The translations under genes were made by a program, and so were the position numbers. A stretch of DNA of 64,000 nt, taken from Bacteroidaceae bacterium. Lineage in GTDB: Bacteria > Bacteroidota > Bacteroidia > Bacteroidales > Bacteroidaceae. The notes under the pieces were generated by a model, which searched no databases, was not told the origin of the DNA, and saw nothing but the letters and a program-made list of their open reading frames with translations. This document shows, one piece after another, positions 9,808 to 20,560 of the stretch; within the stretch, counting starts at the first letter, position 1; each line of letters begins with the position of its first letter. Location of the stretch: assembly GCA_017451645.1 (NCBI GenBank), contig JAFTNZ010000012.1:98198-162197 (forward strand), written 5' to 3'.

Positions 9808-12800
9808 ATGAATAGACCAATGAATACCTGCAAATTCTCATTCATGAAATATATCCGAGTAATGATGCTCGCACTCCTCACCTTCTGGTGTAATGGAGTG
9901 ATGGGGCAGACGTTTGGAGATGTTCAAGCTACACAGAATAGAGAATATTCAATTAGGATAGAAAATTCACCTTCTTCATCCTTGATAGCGATTGCAGAGA
10001 CTAATTCGGGTGGAGAATTATATACTCAGTTATTGACTGATTTGGGTAAGTCTGAATCCGAGTTAAAGAATGGCCTTTATTTCCGATGGTATTTGATTGA
10101 TAGACAAGGAAATTATGTGACGAATTCAAGTTCACCGTTTACTCAATATGCTCAAAATGCAGGTTATAGTCATAAATGGACGACCAATGGGGATATGTAT
10201 TGGTGTTCAATAATCTCAGATGCAGTAAATGGTTATGGATCAACTGGGTGGGATAATAACTTGGCAGATAATAATGGTAATAAACCAAAGGTTTTAAATG
10301 CTTATTATACCCCATCAAGAACTGTAGATAGCAAATGGTATGATTATCAAGTGGTGTTTGTTGCAACATCTGATTTGACAGGCATAGTTCTTGAAAATAA
10401 CAATGTGAAAACTGAACCGACAAATTTTCAAGTCAAGTATGTTTTTACGTTTGATGATGGATATGTTCCTCCCATTGTCGATAACTTTTCCAATCTTCCC
10501 TCAGATTTAGAACCAACGTCTATTACCCCTTCTTACACCTATTCCGCCCTAACCGCCCAACCGGCAATCAATGTCGATTTGTCTGCTCAGCGGTCAGAAG
10601 GTGTGAACTATGTCCGTTGGTATCTTACCAAAGACGGTTCAGAAGTTTCTACGGATGGATGGGCGCTGGCAACAGATGGGGTCGCTTATCAGACCTATCA
10701 GAACAGCCGGTATTTCTACACTGTCACAGCCAATACCGGTTTGCTGAAACTCACCGTCACTCCTCCTGCCGGAGTGAAACTGGCAGATTATCAGCTTGTC
10801 TGTTTGGTGTCAGACAACGATGATGCCACGGCTGTAGCCACAGACGGCACATTGGATACCGATGGAGAACCATTGACCACCGAACCTACCATCGATGCCC
10901 AATATATCATTAGCTTCGAGGAGATTCCTTTTGAGAATGTGGCATCCATTTCTGAAACAAAGGAACAACTAGAGAATATTTACGAAGCATTGTCCCCTGC
11001 AAGTGCTTCAATCACATTGAATGATGTAACTGTTCCCTCGTATATTCGTTGGTATTTCGCTGATGCAAGTGGAAATGCCGTAGCCAATCCCGGTTTTACT
11101 TTATCTAATGAGGGATATACATATTCCTCACAAGGTAACAGTATCTATTATGGAGGAACCACCACCGATGTTAATGCCGAATTGTTGAATATGACCGTCA
11201 CCCCTCAAAGCGGAAAGTCATGGAGCGACCTTACTGCCTATAAACTTGTGGCTTTGCTTTCTAATGAAGCTGGAACTGTAACTGATGGTACATTGACACA
11301 AGAACCATTGATAGCAACAAAATATGAAATCAGTTTTGATTACGTTACCTTCGCTTCTGAACTTCCGAACAACCAACATACTTTAGATATAGAGGTGACA
11401 GAGGCGGATGCACAAACAGTCGTAATCCCTCTCTCCGCACAGTGGGAACAAATCAAGAGTGACTTGGGAGCAGAGACTGTCACCTATATGAAATATTATT
11501 GGCTGGATGCCAGTGATAACGTCGTATCAACCGCTTCACTCTCCGTTAATGGCATATCCTTTACCAATCATACATTGGCTGGTATGCATTGGCTGAAACT
11601 GACAGATACATCATTCAGTACCGATATGCTCGACTTTACCGCATCGGTCACTTCTGGTGTGATAACTGATTACAAACTCGTGATACTCCTATCGGATGAA
11701 GCTGCAACTTATGATGAAAGTAGTACTTGGGTGAAAGAACCGACGTTGCAGAGCATGTACACGGTCAGTTTTAGTGTTATGTCCTTTGAAAACACCGTAT
11801 CTGCAACCGAATACAAAACCATCAGCATTTACGATGAACTGACTTACGAGAACATTCCGGTTGATTTGGGCGGTGAGGCCCCCACGTATGTTCGTTGGTA
11901 TTGGTCATGGTCATGGGATGACATTAATGTAGCTCAGACAAATTGGACATTCGACAATACGGCTGTTACATTCTCTGAATACAACGGTACAAAGTACTTC
12001 TATGCAGGGGTGACACCCAATGATGCAGACCTCAACCAATTGACCATCACACCACCCGCAGAAACGGCAGCCAAGACTTTGCCATCGACCAACCTCAAGC
12101 TGGTGGCTTTGGTATCGACTAAGACGGCGGATGATGGGGCAATATTGGATGCTTCTTCCAATTTGGTCAAAGAACCTCTCATTGACAAAAAGTATATCAT
12201 CAGCTTTGCAAGTGTGCCTTTTGAGAAGAGCAATAGTATCTATAATGCTACAAAGAAGGAAGATGTCATCTATGTTACAAATGAACAAAAGAATGGAAAT
12301 GTGTCGGTGACAGTTGAACTGGACGAAAATCTTCCAACCATCCTTTCTACGTTCTATAAGAACAATGCTACGGATTTGGATGCTGGATTCTATCTCCGTT
12401 GGTACATCGTGGATGGAAGCGGTAATCGCGTGACCGACCTCACAGGTTGGTCGCTCTCTTCAGCCAATAACGGAATCAATTATACAGTAAACAATTATGG
12501 TCACTATTGGTACAGTGCACTGAATACATCCATCAAAGTTTCAGAGAATCAGAATTTAATGAACCTCGTGGTAAAGAGTCCATCGGGCACTGACCTCACT
12601 TCATATAAGGCTGTGTGTGTGATGTCGGCCAATCTCAACGATGCGACTGTGATAGAGGGTAACTTGGTGAGCGAACCGACATGGACACTGCAATATACCT
12701 ATAGCTTTGCTTCGCTCACCTTTGAGGGAAGCACGACTGGTGCCCAGTCCCTGAGTGAAACCATTCGTTTGGAGGATGATGCCATGAGCAGTGTCACCCT

Positions 12801-15800
12801 CTCGTTGCCGTTGTCATCTGTGCGAGATTATATGGATAATGAAACATCATCCTTCTATATCCGCTATTACTTGACAGATAAGACTGGCAATCGCGTGGAT
12901 TTGCCCACAGGAGTGACTATTACTCCTAAGGACATCACATTGACATCCAGCGACTACGGACATTATTGGTATTCATCAACGGGTATAGGTTCCATCACCG
13001 ATTTGGGAGTCTCTGTTGCTGATGCCAACGGCACTGTTGACCTCCGCAACTACAACGTGGTGGCGGTGATGAGCAGTAATGCCCCTCTACAGGTGGAAAC
13101 CGATGGAACAGTCACTTATGAACCTCGAGAAATGGAGGTGGTATATACGTTTGAGTTGAAGAAACCGGTGGATAACAGTTTTGATGGGGCTTGTACGGGA
13201 GATATCATATATGTTACAAAGAAAATAAACGAGGGAGAAACAACAATTACTTTGACAGATGTGCGGGATGATTGGAATAGTCGTTGTTTGGGAGAACTGT
13301 TTGAGCCGAACTCATCTTATGTGACTAATCTGCAGGTTGATGGGAAGAAGGTTCCAAGATACCGTCGTGTGTATGTCAGACACAGAAAAACAAAGGAATC
13401 ATTGAATTGGGTTGTACATACTGATGGTGAGCATTTTAATGTTTCTGATTATGGACATATTTGGACTGCAAAATATGATGTGGAAGCATATCCTTATGCT
13501 AATTATTATTGTTGGTTCTCTCCTGAAACCTCTAAGTTTCTTACAACGACTATAAAAGTTCCTGATGGTTCTTCTTTGAACTTGTTGGATGTTGAAGTTG
13601 TTTTTATATTGGCTCAAGGTGATGCTCGTGAAGAGGATACAGAAGATACATGGACTATCACCAAAGGTCCTGAAGAACATGAAGTGGAATATATCTTCCG
13701 TTTCACCGATGGTGTTGACCGCTTCTCAGGAACAGCTACTGTAGATGCTATAGAAAAGTCGTTACCTCGTGCAATAGAAGAAGATGAGAATGGAGTATAT
13801 GACAAGACAGCGCAGTTGATGTTGTCGGATGACATGTCTGACGAATATAAAGCAAAACTCACTGGGGCAGAAACCGTCTATCTCCGTTGGTATGTGACGG
13901 ATAAGAGTGGAAACATCTTGTCACCCGATGTATCACCCGTATCGTTGATTTTGCTCGAGAGTGATAAACTTCACCAAACAGAATACGGCTACATCTGGTA
14001 TTCAGGATATGATGGTGACAGAACTTTCTCTACTGATTTGTTGAACGTGACGGCTACCGCTTCGGCCAGTGTCAATCTCTACGACTACAATGTGGTTTGC
14101 GTAATGACTACCGATGTGTCCGATGCTACCATGGAAGATGAAGAGTTCACTAAGGAATCCTCTTGGGAGGCCCGTTATACTTATACATTTACCCGTGCCT
14201 TTGCCGGGAAGTTGGCAGATGATGCCAAGACTATCTACAAGACATTGGTAGTGGCTGATGATGCAACGAGCGTAAATGTGCCTTTGTCGAAGAGAATAGA
14301 TGAAATTCGTTCTTATTTTGGTATGAAATCATACGACGAATTGAATAATAACTTCCATATCCGTTGGGCATTGTTGGATAACGATGGGAATGAAGTTTAT
14401 ACCCAAGGGCAATTGGTTAATAAGGATTCAAATGATAAAAATCACTATTACGAAAATGATTATGGAATCTACTGGAATACAAAAACCAATAAAAACGGTT
14501 TTGTTATGTATTCATATAATGTATCTTACTTATTGGATGTGACTTATACATTGTCTGCGAATACAACTTGGCAAGACTATAAAGTAGTTGTCTATATGAC
14601 TGATGACAATGAAGAAGCGGATGGTGTGCGTATGGAAGCAGGAAGCGATGGTAAACCACGTCTTGTTCATGAACCCAATCATTTGGAACTTTGCTATGTC
14701 ATAGATTTCAGAACAGAAGATGAAATGGATCGTTTTGTCCACTATCAGGGAGTAACAGGGGATTACTTCTCGGATGTGAACAAACGTATCGTTTCGGACT
14801 ATCAGCCGACGGGCGGTGAATATGAAACTAAAAACGTTGTCTTTGATAGTGAGACCGGAGCGTATATAGAAACAGACAAAGATGTTCGTCAACAAACCCA
14901 TGAATGGACATATGAGATTTATCTTGACCCAGAAGATGCGGAAGAATCATATCAGTTGACTTTACCGTTTGATGAAAACGATGCATTGGAGCCTGTAGCA
15001 TATTTCCGATGGTATGATTGGAATACCGATTCGTATAGTTCAACAACAGAAAACGGCTATAGGTTAGAATCCGGTAGCCTGTTGTCTGAGAAATATTTGG
15101 ATGGTAATGGAAATTCCAGAGGCTTGTTTGTCGTTAATATGAATGAAGCTACAGCCACGGCTATAAGCAATCAGGCAAGCAATGCGGAAGTGGGTGTGAA
15201 GTTTGCCCAACCAACAACGGATTGGAATGAATGTGTCATTGCATGCGATGTGAGTAAATATATGGATGGTTTGGATTTGGGCGAAACTCATTTGTTGTAT
15301 GAACCGACTTTGTCGTATCGTTACAAATTTATTATTCGTCCGGCAAACTACATTGCTGATGCTATAGACAATGCTTTGGCGAAGGGAGATGTGTTGGAAA
15401 ATCATGGCGATGTGACAATTGGAGTGAAGGATGATGGCAGTGAAGTGGCTTTACGATTGAATTTGCGTGATTATGAACATTATTTCTTTTATGATGATGC
15501 CGAGAATTTGCGACGGACTAATTATATTCAGTGGCGTGTATATGATGCATCAGGTAAATATTGTGCTGAATTAAACCATGACCAAATCTATACCCGTTGC
15601 AAAATTTCAAGAAAGACCTTGAATGCGTGTGATTTCTATGCGGTTGATGACTTTGATACAAAAGATTATAGTACGGCTAAATATGATATTAATGTGAATA
15701 TAGGAGATGCATTCTATATAGTGGCTTTTGCTGCTGTAAGAAATCAGCAATCATCCATTATAGCAAAGAAACCAATAGCCCGCTTCAATTGCAAATTCAG

Positions 15801-18800
15801 CGAGAACTATCCGATTGAAGTAAATTCTTTGATTAATTCACCGGAATATCAAATGCGTACGATTAATTATTTGGATAATCACTATACGCGAGTCGGACTT
15901 ATTTCGTTTGATATAGAAGAGGGTAGTACTTTGGATACTCCTACATACCCATTGGATAATATCAATGATTATCCGTTTAAGTGGAACCGTTCTCATTATG
16001 GATATTGTTATCCACAACTTTATTCTTATTTGGCAGGAAATGAAGTTTCTGCCGGTGGTCGTTATGCAGGACTTTCACCATTGCATGGAGATTATATTTT
16101 GCTGAAGACAATGAATGTTCCTGGCATTTCAGAAAGTGAGAGTAAAGATGGGTACAAGAAACTTTGGTATCAGACTCATTTGAAAAACAGCGGGGATTTA
16201 GCCATTTTGCGTGACCATACTTATCGCTATTCTGCTGGTGCTCAAAGTGGTTATTTCCTTTATGTGGATGCTTCGGAAGAGTCGCGCCCCATTGCCAATG
16301 TGGCTTTTGAGGGAGAGATGTGTGTGGGAAGTACTTTGGTGCTCAGTGCCATGGTGGCCGACATGACGAGTGGTAATGAAAAGCCACAGCTGATTTTTAA
16401 ATTATATGGTATAAAAACTGATGTGGATGGGAATGAGACGGAGCGCAAGTTGGTACATTCGTTTGCTACTTGCGATTTCAGTACAGTAGGTGCAGGTAAC
16501 TATGGAGTATGGTATCAGGTTTATGCCAAAGTGACGTTGCAGAACAATTCGGGAGCTGACCAGTACAGGCATTTTATCGTGTCGATAGACAACTATTGTG
16601 CCAATACCAATGGTGCTGACTATGCCATTGACGACATCCGCATCTATGCGCAGAACTCGAAGGTGGAGGTAAAGCAGAAAAGTGTGCTTTGCTCTGGAAT
16701 AGGACAGAAGACAAGGGCGGATATCATGATTCCTCATGAAACACTGTTGGCCATGATGCCGACAACTGGCGTCTCGGAATATCCGTTGCCTGTCTATTAC
16801 CGCATTTGCAGAGAAAATGGTGATGTGGTGAAAGGTGTATATGGTAATGGGGGAGCCGGAGAGTATGGTCAGGTGGATTTCCGTTACTATTTCTATGATG
16901 CAGAATCGAGTGATGAAAATGAAAAAGCAATAGGTGAGGGGGAAACGGTTGAATGGCTTACACATCATTACCGCAAAGATGCTGAAGGTAAACGCTACTT
17001 TGTGGTGAACGAGGATGGACAAGAATTTGCTCTTGAGGCGGGACAGAAATATTATGTTTCGCTGGCTGTGCCCAAGTCGGGAATACCTGTTGATGACGAA
17101 TATGAGGTGGATGATTACACTTGGGGAAGTCCGCAAGACCCTTGCTCGATGTACAGTGAGGCATTCCAACCTATTTCGCAGAGTGTGAGCCTGATGGTTG
17201 GGACCAGTGGCATCAACCGTATCAATGTGGATTGCCACCTGACGCAGACAACAAATGAGTTCTCTATCACTGGTGCCTTGCAGTTGCCTAATTCGGAAAC
17301 GGGTGAGCTGGTGAGCATCGACAATCCTGCTCTCTGTTCGTTTGACTGGATTGTGGAGAATGTGGATGATGCCACCATCTTTACGAATGAATTGAAGTCG
17401 GCTTTGGTCAGCTTCCGCATTGAGTATGGAGAATTGTTGGATGCTGATGGCAACCTACAGAAAACCGCCGAAGGGAATATCATTTATCACACGACTTTGC
17501 CTGAAAACCGACCAGCCGATGACGCTGAAGGCTTTAACGGTAAGGAATATGATTTGCTGAAAGCGGCCATTGATGCCGGCAAACTGTATATTGTGGGCAG
17601 CAGCACGTTGAAAGGTCCCGTTTATAAGGTGGGAAATACTTATCGCATCATTTCTATTCCTCTTGAGGAAGAGATTGTCTATCATGGTACGCGTTACGAA
17701 GTATGCCCCGAACCGATGGAGGTGACTGTGGAGGCACGATTGAACGGACCTGAATTGGATTTGGGATTTTCGGATGTTGATTACGAAGGAGTTGGGCTGA
17801 CTTATGGTGCCGAAGGGTTGCGCATAGGCTTGAATCAGTTGGAACGGATGCAGAAGGAACAGATACCTTTGCACCTGCCTATCAGCAAGTACAAGCAATT
17901 GCAGGTGGTTGAAGGAAAAGAAGAATACGTGGAATATGAAACATATGATTTGATGCTGGATGAGTTTGATGTCATCGTGTGGGACAGCAATGACCCCACA
18001 TGGGCATCCTATCTTTGCAAGGAAAAGAATCTGTATGACTCAGAGACTGAAATCTTCTGTATCGGTGGAGAAAAATCGCACGAGATTAGCAATAGGAACC
18101 AATCGGTGGAATTGCTTTTGCATTCTGAATTCACCAAGAAGGAATTGGTAGCCGGCCAAGAATATGTGGGTGGTGCATATTATGAAGGACACTGGGTGAT
18201 TCATACTGAAACTTCTGAAAAAATCAAATATCACGAAGGATATTGGTACAAGGTGAAGTTCCGTTACTCAACCCGTGAGGATGCAGAAGGAAATCCGATA
18301 CTGGGTCGTTGCTATGGCGAAAGTTATCTCACCATCAAGGTGGTACCAGAATATGCGACATGGGGAGAGGGGTTGCCCAACAACAGTAACTGGTTGAACG
18401 ATGAAAACTGGCGTCGTTCGTCAAAAGCAGAACTTTATAAAGAGGTGGTGAACAGCAACAATTATCCTGTCTATGATGAATCAACAGGGTTGAGCAACGA
18501 CAAGGGATTTGTGCCTATGAGTTTTACCAATGTCACCATATTGGGAGGGATGCCAACTCCTTATCCCTATCTGAGTCAGTTGCAGACCAACAAGTTTACA
18601 GGGCTGATTACAGAGGAGACTTTGACAAACGGAGACCTTTCACCCGCTACCAACCTCATCCAGTATGACATGATGGTGACGGATAAGCCGGGCGTATGCT
18701 TGTATGATGAGACAAAGACCAACGTCTATGAGTGCATACCTTTCTACGGTAACATCTGTAAGGATATCTACTTCAAGCCTCGTGCACAACTCCGCAACCA

Positions 18801-20364
18801 ACACTATTTGAGCTATACAAAGGCTTGGGTGGATGTAGAATTGTTGCCTGGTCAATGGACAATGATGGCAGCTCCCTTGATGAAGGTGCATGCAGGTGAT
18901 TTCTATGTGCCGGCAGGGGATGGCAGACAAGAAACAGAGGCTTTCCTGCCGATTAAATTCGATGCAACACTCAACAGTCGCAACGCTTATCCTTTCTATC
19001 AACGTAGTTGGGACAAGAAAGTGTCGAAAGTGGTGACCACTCCTGACGATATACGCAGTGAGAGTGAAACAGAGGGTGAACATTGGTATGACGCCTTTGT
19101 TGAATACAGCCCGTGGGCAAAGGGCAATGTGGAAGTGGAGTGTCTGCAGTGGAGTCATTCCTATAACGACATGCAGGAGCATTATGAACCGGGAAAAGGA
19201 TTTGCGATAAGGGCACACCACAAGGATGATGCCCCGATTCCTTTGATTCGTTTGCCTAAGGCTGATGACTATTATACCTACTACAATTATAAGGATGAGG
19301 CGGCACCGGAAAATACGGTGTCAATAGATACCACCAAACAGCATCGTTTGGCAGTGGATGGGGTGGCTACCGGTATGTTGGCTGTGCCTTTGACCTCCAA
19401 TGAAACCGAGGCAAATGGCTACTATCTGGTGGGGAATCCCTATATGGCACGGTTGGACATGGAACTGTTCTTCAGTTATAATCCCCAACTGATGAAGACA
19501 TATTGGGTAGTGACTGGCAATGAGGTGGATTTCCGGCCCAAGGAAGGAGCCACGAGTTTGGGTATCATAGGTCCGATGCAGTCATTCTTTGTAAAGATTG
19601 CTGAGGGTAAGAGTGTGAGTCGGGTAATTTTCTCACCGGATATGCAGGCAAGTAACCTGAAATTGGATGTGAGTAAGGTGTCGGAGAGTGATGAAACAGA
19701 AACAACCCGATTGACCTTCACCACCCGCGTTACAGCCAATGCTCCGATGGCGCAGACCCGTGTAGTCCTCTCTGCTGAGGCTGACAATGGTTTTGTGGAT
19801 GAAGAGGATGTGGAGACATTGCTTGACAGCAATCTGGAGGATGTGCCGATGGTCTATACCGTGGCAGGTACGCAGGCTGCTGTGGTGAATCGATTGAGTG
19901 AACTGAAGCTACTTCCAGTGGGCATCTTTGGTAAGAAGGGAACCACAGAAACGGTGACGGTGAACGGGGTAGATGGATTTGCTCAACCGCTGTATCTCTA
20001 CGATACTGTCACTCGCTTACAGACAAAGTTGGAAGAAGGAAGTGAATTGAGTCTGATGGTGGGTGAACACGGACGCTACTTCATCACTGACCGTGCAATT
20101 GGGATACCGGCAGAGAATGAGGCTGAGGCATGGATCGTGTGTGCTTATTCGCTCCAGCAAGGACGGTTGGTAGTAGCGGTTATGCCTGACGACCGACTTG
20201 GTCGTGTGCAGGTGTATGCTGTGAATGGAACTTTGGTGACAGACGATGTGCCTGCTGGAAATACTGTGGCTGAATATGCATTGCCTGCCGGTACTTATAT
20301 CGTTGTAGTAGAGACACTGAAGAATGGCAGTTCATCACATTCCTTGAAAGTGGTGGTAAAGTAA
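9808..20364 (+). CDS. Giant secreted repeat protein, 3518 residues
   Basis: I do not recognise a named family. The protein starts with a signal peptide (MKYIRVMMLALLTFWCNGVMGQ; this ATG at 9844 may be the real start, 12 codons in). Residues about 90-1960 hold some 12 divergent repeats of roughly 130-215 residues. Each has a strand like YVRWYLTDKSGN, usually a YGHYWYS-like strand, then a segment like YKVVCVMS and a closing W..EP...Y.F.F strand. The RWY strand falls near bases 10081, 10609, 11042, 11489, 11888, 12394, 12853, 13360, 13880, 14356, 15001 and 15520. After about residue 2000 come a jelly-roll-like domain (DYAIDDIRIYAQ) and long unassigned regions. The last 70 residues (VQVYAVNG, LPAGTYIVVVE, SLKVVVK) resemble a type IX-type sorting tail. 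It follows two fimbrillin-like lipoproteins, so an adhesin or surface-filament role is inferred, not shown. Confidence 0.8.
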   Translation: MNRPMNTCKFSFMKYIRVMMLALLTFWCNGVMGQTFGDVQATQNREYSIRIENSPSSSLIAIAETNSGGELYTQLLTDLGKSESELKNGLYFRWYLIDRQGNYVTNSSSPFTQYAQNAGYSHKWTTNGDMYWCSIISDAVNGYGSTGWDNNLADNNGNKPKVLNAYYTPSRTVDSKWYDYQVVFVATSDLTGIVLENNNVKTEPTNFQVKYVFTFDDGYVPPIVDNFSNLPSDLEPTSITPSYTYSALTAQPAINVDLSAQRSEGVNYVRWYLTKDGSEVSTDGWALATDGVAYQTYQNSRYFYTVTANTGLLKLTVTPPAGVKLADYQLVCLVSDNDDATAVATDGTLDTDGEPLTTEPTIDAQYIISFEEIPFENVASISETKEQLENIYEALSPASASITLNDVTVPSYIRWYFADASGNAVANPGFTLSNEGYTYSSQGNSIYYGGTTTDVNAELLNMTVTPQSGKSWSDLTAYKLVALLSNEAGTVTDGTLTQEPLIATKYEISFDYVTFASELPNNQHTLDIEVTEADAQTVVIPLSAQWEQIKSDLGAETVTYMKYYWLDASDNVVSTASLSVNGISFTNHTLAGMHWLKLTDTSFSTDMLDFTASVTSGVITDYKLVILLSDEAATYDESSTWVKEPTLQSMYTVSFSVMSFENTVSATEYKTISIYDELTYENIPVDLGGEAPTYVRWYWSWSWDDINVAQTNWTFDNTAVTFSEYNGTKYFYAGVTPNDADLNQLTITPPAETAAKTLPSTNLKLVALVSTKTADDGAILDASSNLVKEPLIDKKYIISFASVPFEKSNSIYNATKKEDVIYVTNEQKNGNVSVTVELDENLPTILSTFYKNNATDLDAGFYLRWYIVDGSGNRVTDLTGWSLSSANNGINYTVNNYGHYWYSALNTSIKVSENQNLMNLVVKSPSGTDLTSYKAVCVMSANLNDATVIEGNLVSEPTWTLQYTYSFASLTFEGSTTGAQSLSETIRLEDDAMSSVTLSLPLSSVRDYMDNETSSFYIRYYLTDKTGNRVDLPTGVTITPKDITLTSSDYGHYWYSSTGIGSITDLGVSVADANGTVDLRNYNVVAVMSSNAPLQVETDGTVTYEPREMEVVYTFELKKPVDNSFDGACTGDIIYVTKKINEGETTITLTDVRDDWNSRCLGELFEPNSSYVTNLQVDGKKVPRYRRVYVRHRKTKESLNWVVHTDGEHFNVSDYGHIWTAKYDVEAYPYANYYCWFSPETSKFLTTTIKVPDGSSLNLLDVEVVFILAQGDAREEDTEDTWTITKGPEEHEVEYIFRFTDGVDRFSGTATVDAIEKSLPRAIEEDENGVYDKTAQLMLSDDMSDEYKAKLTGAETVYLRWYVTDKSGNILSPDVSPVSLILLESDKLHQTEYGYIWYSGYDGDRTFSTDLLNVTATASASVNLYDYNVVCVMTTDVSDATMEDEEFTKESSWEARYTYTFTRAFAGKLADDAKTIYKTLVVADDATSVNVPLSKRIDEIRSYFGMKSYDELNNNFHIRWALLDNDGNEVYTQGQLVNKDSNDKNHYYENDYGIYWNTKTNKNGFVMYSYNVSYLLDVTYTLSANTTWQDYKVVVYMTDDNEEADGVRMEAGSDGKPRLVHEPNHLELCYVIDFRTEDEMDRFVHYQGVTGDYFSDVNKRIVSDYQPTGGEYETKNVVFDSETGAYIETDKDVRQQTHEWTYEIYLDPEDAEESYQLTLPFDENDALEPVAYFRWYDWNTDSYSSTTENGYRLESGSLLSEKYLDGNGNSRGLFVVNMNEATATAISNQASNAEVGVKFAQPTTDWNECVIACDVSKYMDGLDLGETHLLYEPTLSYRYKFIIRPANYIADAIDNALAKGDVLENHGDVTIGVKDDGSEVALRLNLRDYEHYFFYDDAENLRRTNYIQWRVYDASGKYCAELNHDQIYTRCKISRKTLNACDFYAVDDFDTKDYSTAKYDINVNIGDAFYIVAFAAVRNQQSSIIAKKPIARFNCKFSENYPIEVNSLINSPEYQMRTINYLDNHYTRVGLISFDIEEGSTLDTPTYPLDNINDYPFKWNRSHYGYCYPQLYSYLAGNEVSAGGRYAGLSPLHGDYILLKTMNVPGISESESKDGYKKLWYQTHLKNSGDLAILRDHTYRYSAGAQSGYFLYVDASEESRPIANVAFEGEMCVGSTLVLSAMVADMTSGNEKPQLIFKLYGIKTDVDGNETERKLVHSFATCDFSTVGAGNYGVWYQVYAKVTLQNNSGADQYRHFIVSIDNYCANTNGADYAIDDIRIYAQNSKVEVKQKSVLCSGIGQKTRADIMIPHETLLAMMPTTGVSEYPLPVYYRICRENGDVVKGVYGNGGAGEYGQVDFRYYFYDAESSDENEKAIGEGETVEWLTHHYRKDAEGKRYFVVNEDGQEFALEAGQKYYVSLAVPKSGIPVDDEYEVDDYTWGSPQDPCSMYSEAFQPISQSVSLMVGTSGINRINVDCHLTQTTNEFSITGALQLPNSETGELVSIDNPALCSFDWIVENVDDATIFTNELKSALVSFRIEYGELLDADGNLQKTAEGNIIYHTTLPENRPADDAEGFNGKEYDLLKAAIDAGKLYIVGSSTLKGPVYKVGNTYRIISIPLEEEIVYHGTRYEVCPEPMEVTVEARLNGPELDLGFSDVDYEGVGLTYGAEGLRIGLNQLERMQKEQIPLHLPISKYKQLQVVEGKEEYVEYETYDLMLDEFDVIVWDSNDPTWASYLCKEKNLYDSETEIFCIGGEKSHEISNRNQSVELLLHSEFTKKELVAGQEYVGGAYYEGHWVIHTETSEKIKYHEGYWYKVKFRYSTREDAEGNPILGRCYGESYLTIKVVPEYATWGEGLPNNSNWLNDENWRRSSKAELYKEVVNSNNYPVYDESTGLSNDKGFVPMSFTNVTILGGMPTPYPYLSQLQTNKFTGLITEETLTNGDLSPATNLIQYDMMVTDKPGVCLYDETKTNVYECIPFYGNICKDIYFKPRAQLRNQHYLSYTKAWVDVELLPGQWTMMAAPLMKVHAGDFYVPAGDGRQETEAFLPIKFDATLNSRNAYPFYQRSWDKKVSKVVTTPDDIRSESETEGEHWYDAFVEYSPWAKGNVEVECLQWSHSYNDMQEHYEPGKGFAIRAHHKDDAPIPLIRLPKADDYYTYYNYKDEAAPENTVSIDTTKQHRLAVDGVATGMLAVPLTSNETEANGYYLVGNPYMARLDMELFFSYNPQLMKTYWVVTGNEVDFRPKEGATSLGIIGPMQSFFVKIAEGKSVSRVIFSPDMQASNLKLDVSKVSESDETETTRLTFTTRVTANAPMAQTRVVLSAEADNGFVDEEDVETLLDSNLEDVPMVYTVAGTQAAVVNRLSELKLLPVGIFGKKGTTETVTVNGVDGFAQPLYLYDTVTRLQTKLEEGSELSLMVGEHGRYFITDRAIGIPAENEAEAWIVCAYSLQQGRLVVAVMPDDRLGRVQVYAVNGTLVTDDVPAGNTVAEYALPAGTYIVVVETLKNGSSSHSLKVVVK

Positions 20365-20399
20365 AAAAAGATTTCTGCGGGCTTTAGCCTTGATAAAAA

Positions 20400-20446
20400 A
20401 TTATTAGTTACTATGTTTGCAATTGCTGACATAAGTAACTAATAAT
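20400..20446 (+). terminator. Hairpin after the giant gene
   Basis: ATTATTAGTTAC (20400-20411) pairs perfectly with GTAACTAATAAT (20435-20446). It lies 36 bases after the stop codon and is AT-rich, followed by AAAAAG rather than a T run, so termination strength is uncertain. Confidence 0.45.
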
Positions 20447-20453
20447 AAAAAGT

Positions 20454-20542
20454 ATGGAGTTGTGTCAAAAACTCTACCATTTGAATTGTCCGCGTCAATT
20501 GCGTCTGAAAGATGAAATGGTAGAGTTTTGACACAACTCCAT
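20454..20542. terminator. Long inverted repeat of the TGTGTC family between convergent genes
   Basis: Arms at 20454-20482 and 20515-20542 are complementary over about 28 bases, with one A extra in the left arm. They contain GGAGTTGTGTCAAAA and TTTTGACACAACTCC. The element lies between the giant gene and the convergent oxidoreductase operon, so it can serve both strands. Hairpins with the same GTGTC/GACAC core occur at 27392-27423 and 41405-41449. Confidence 0.6.
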
Positions 20543-20560
20543 GAGAGGGGAGCAGGTCTT

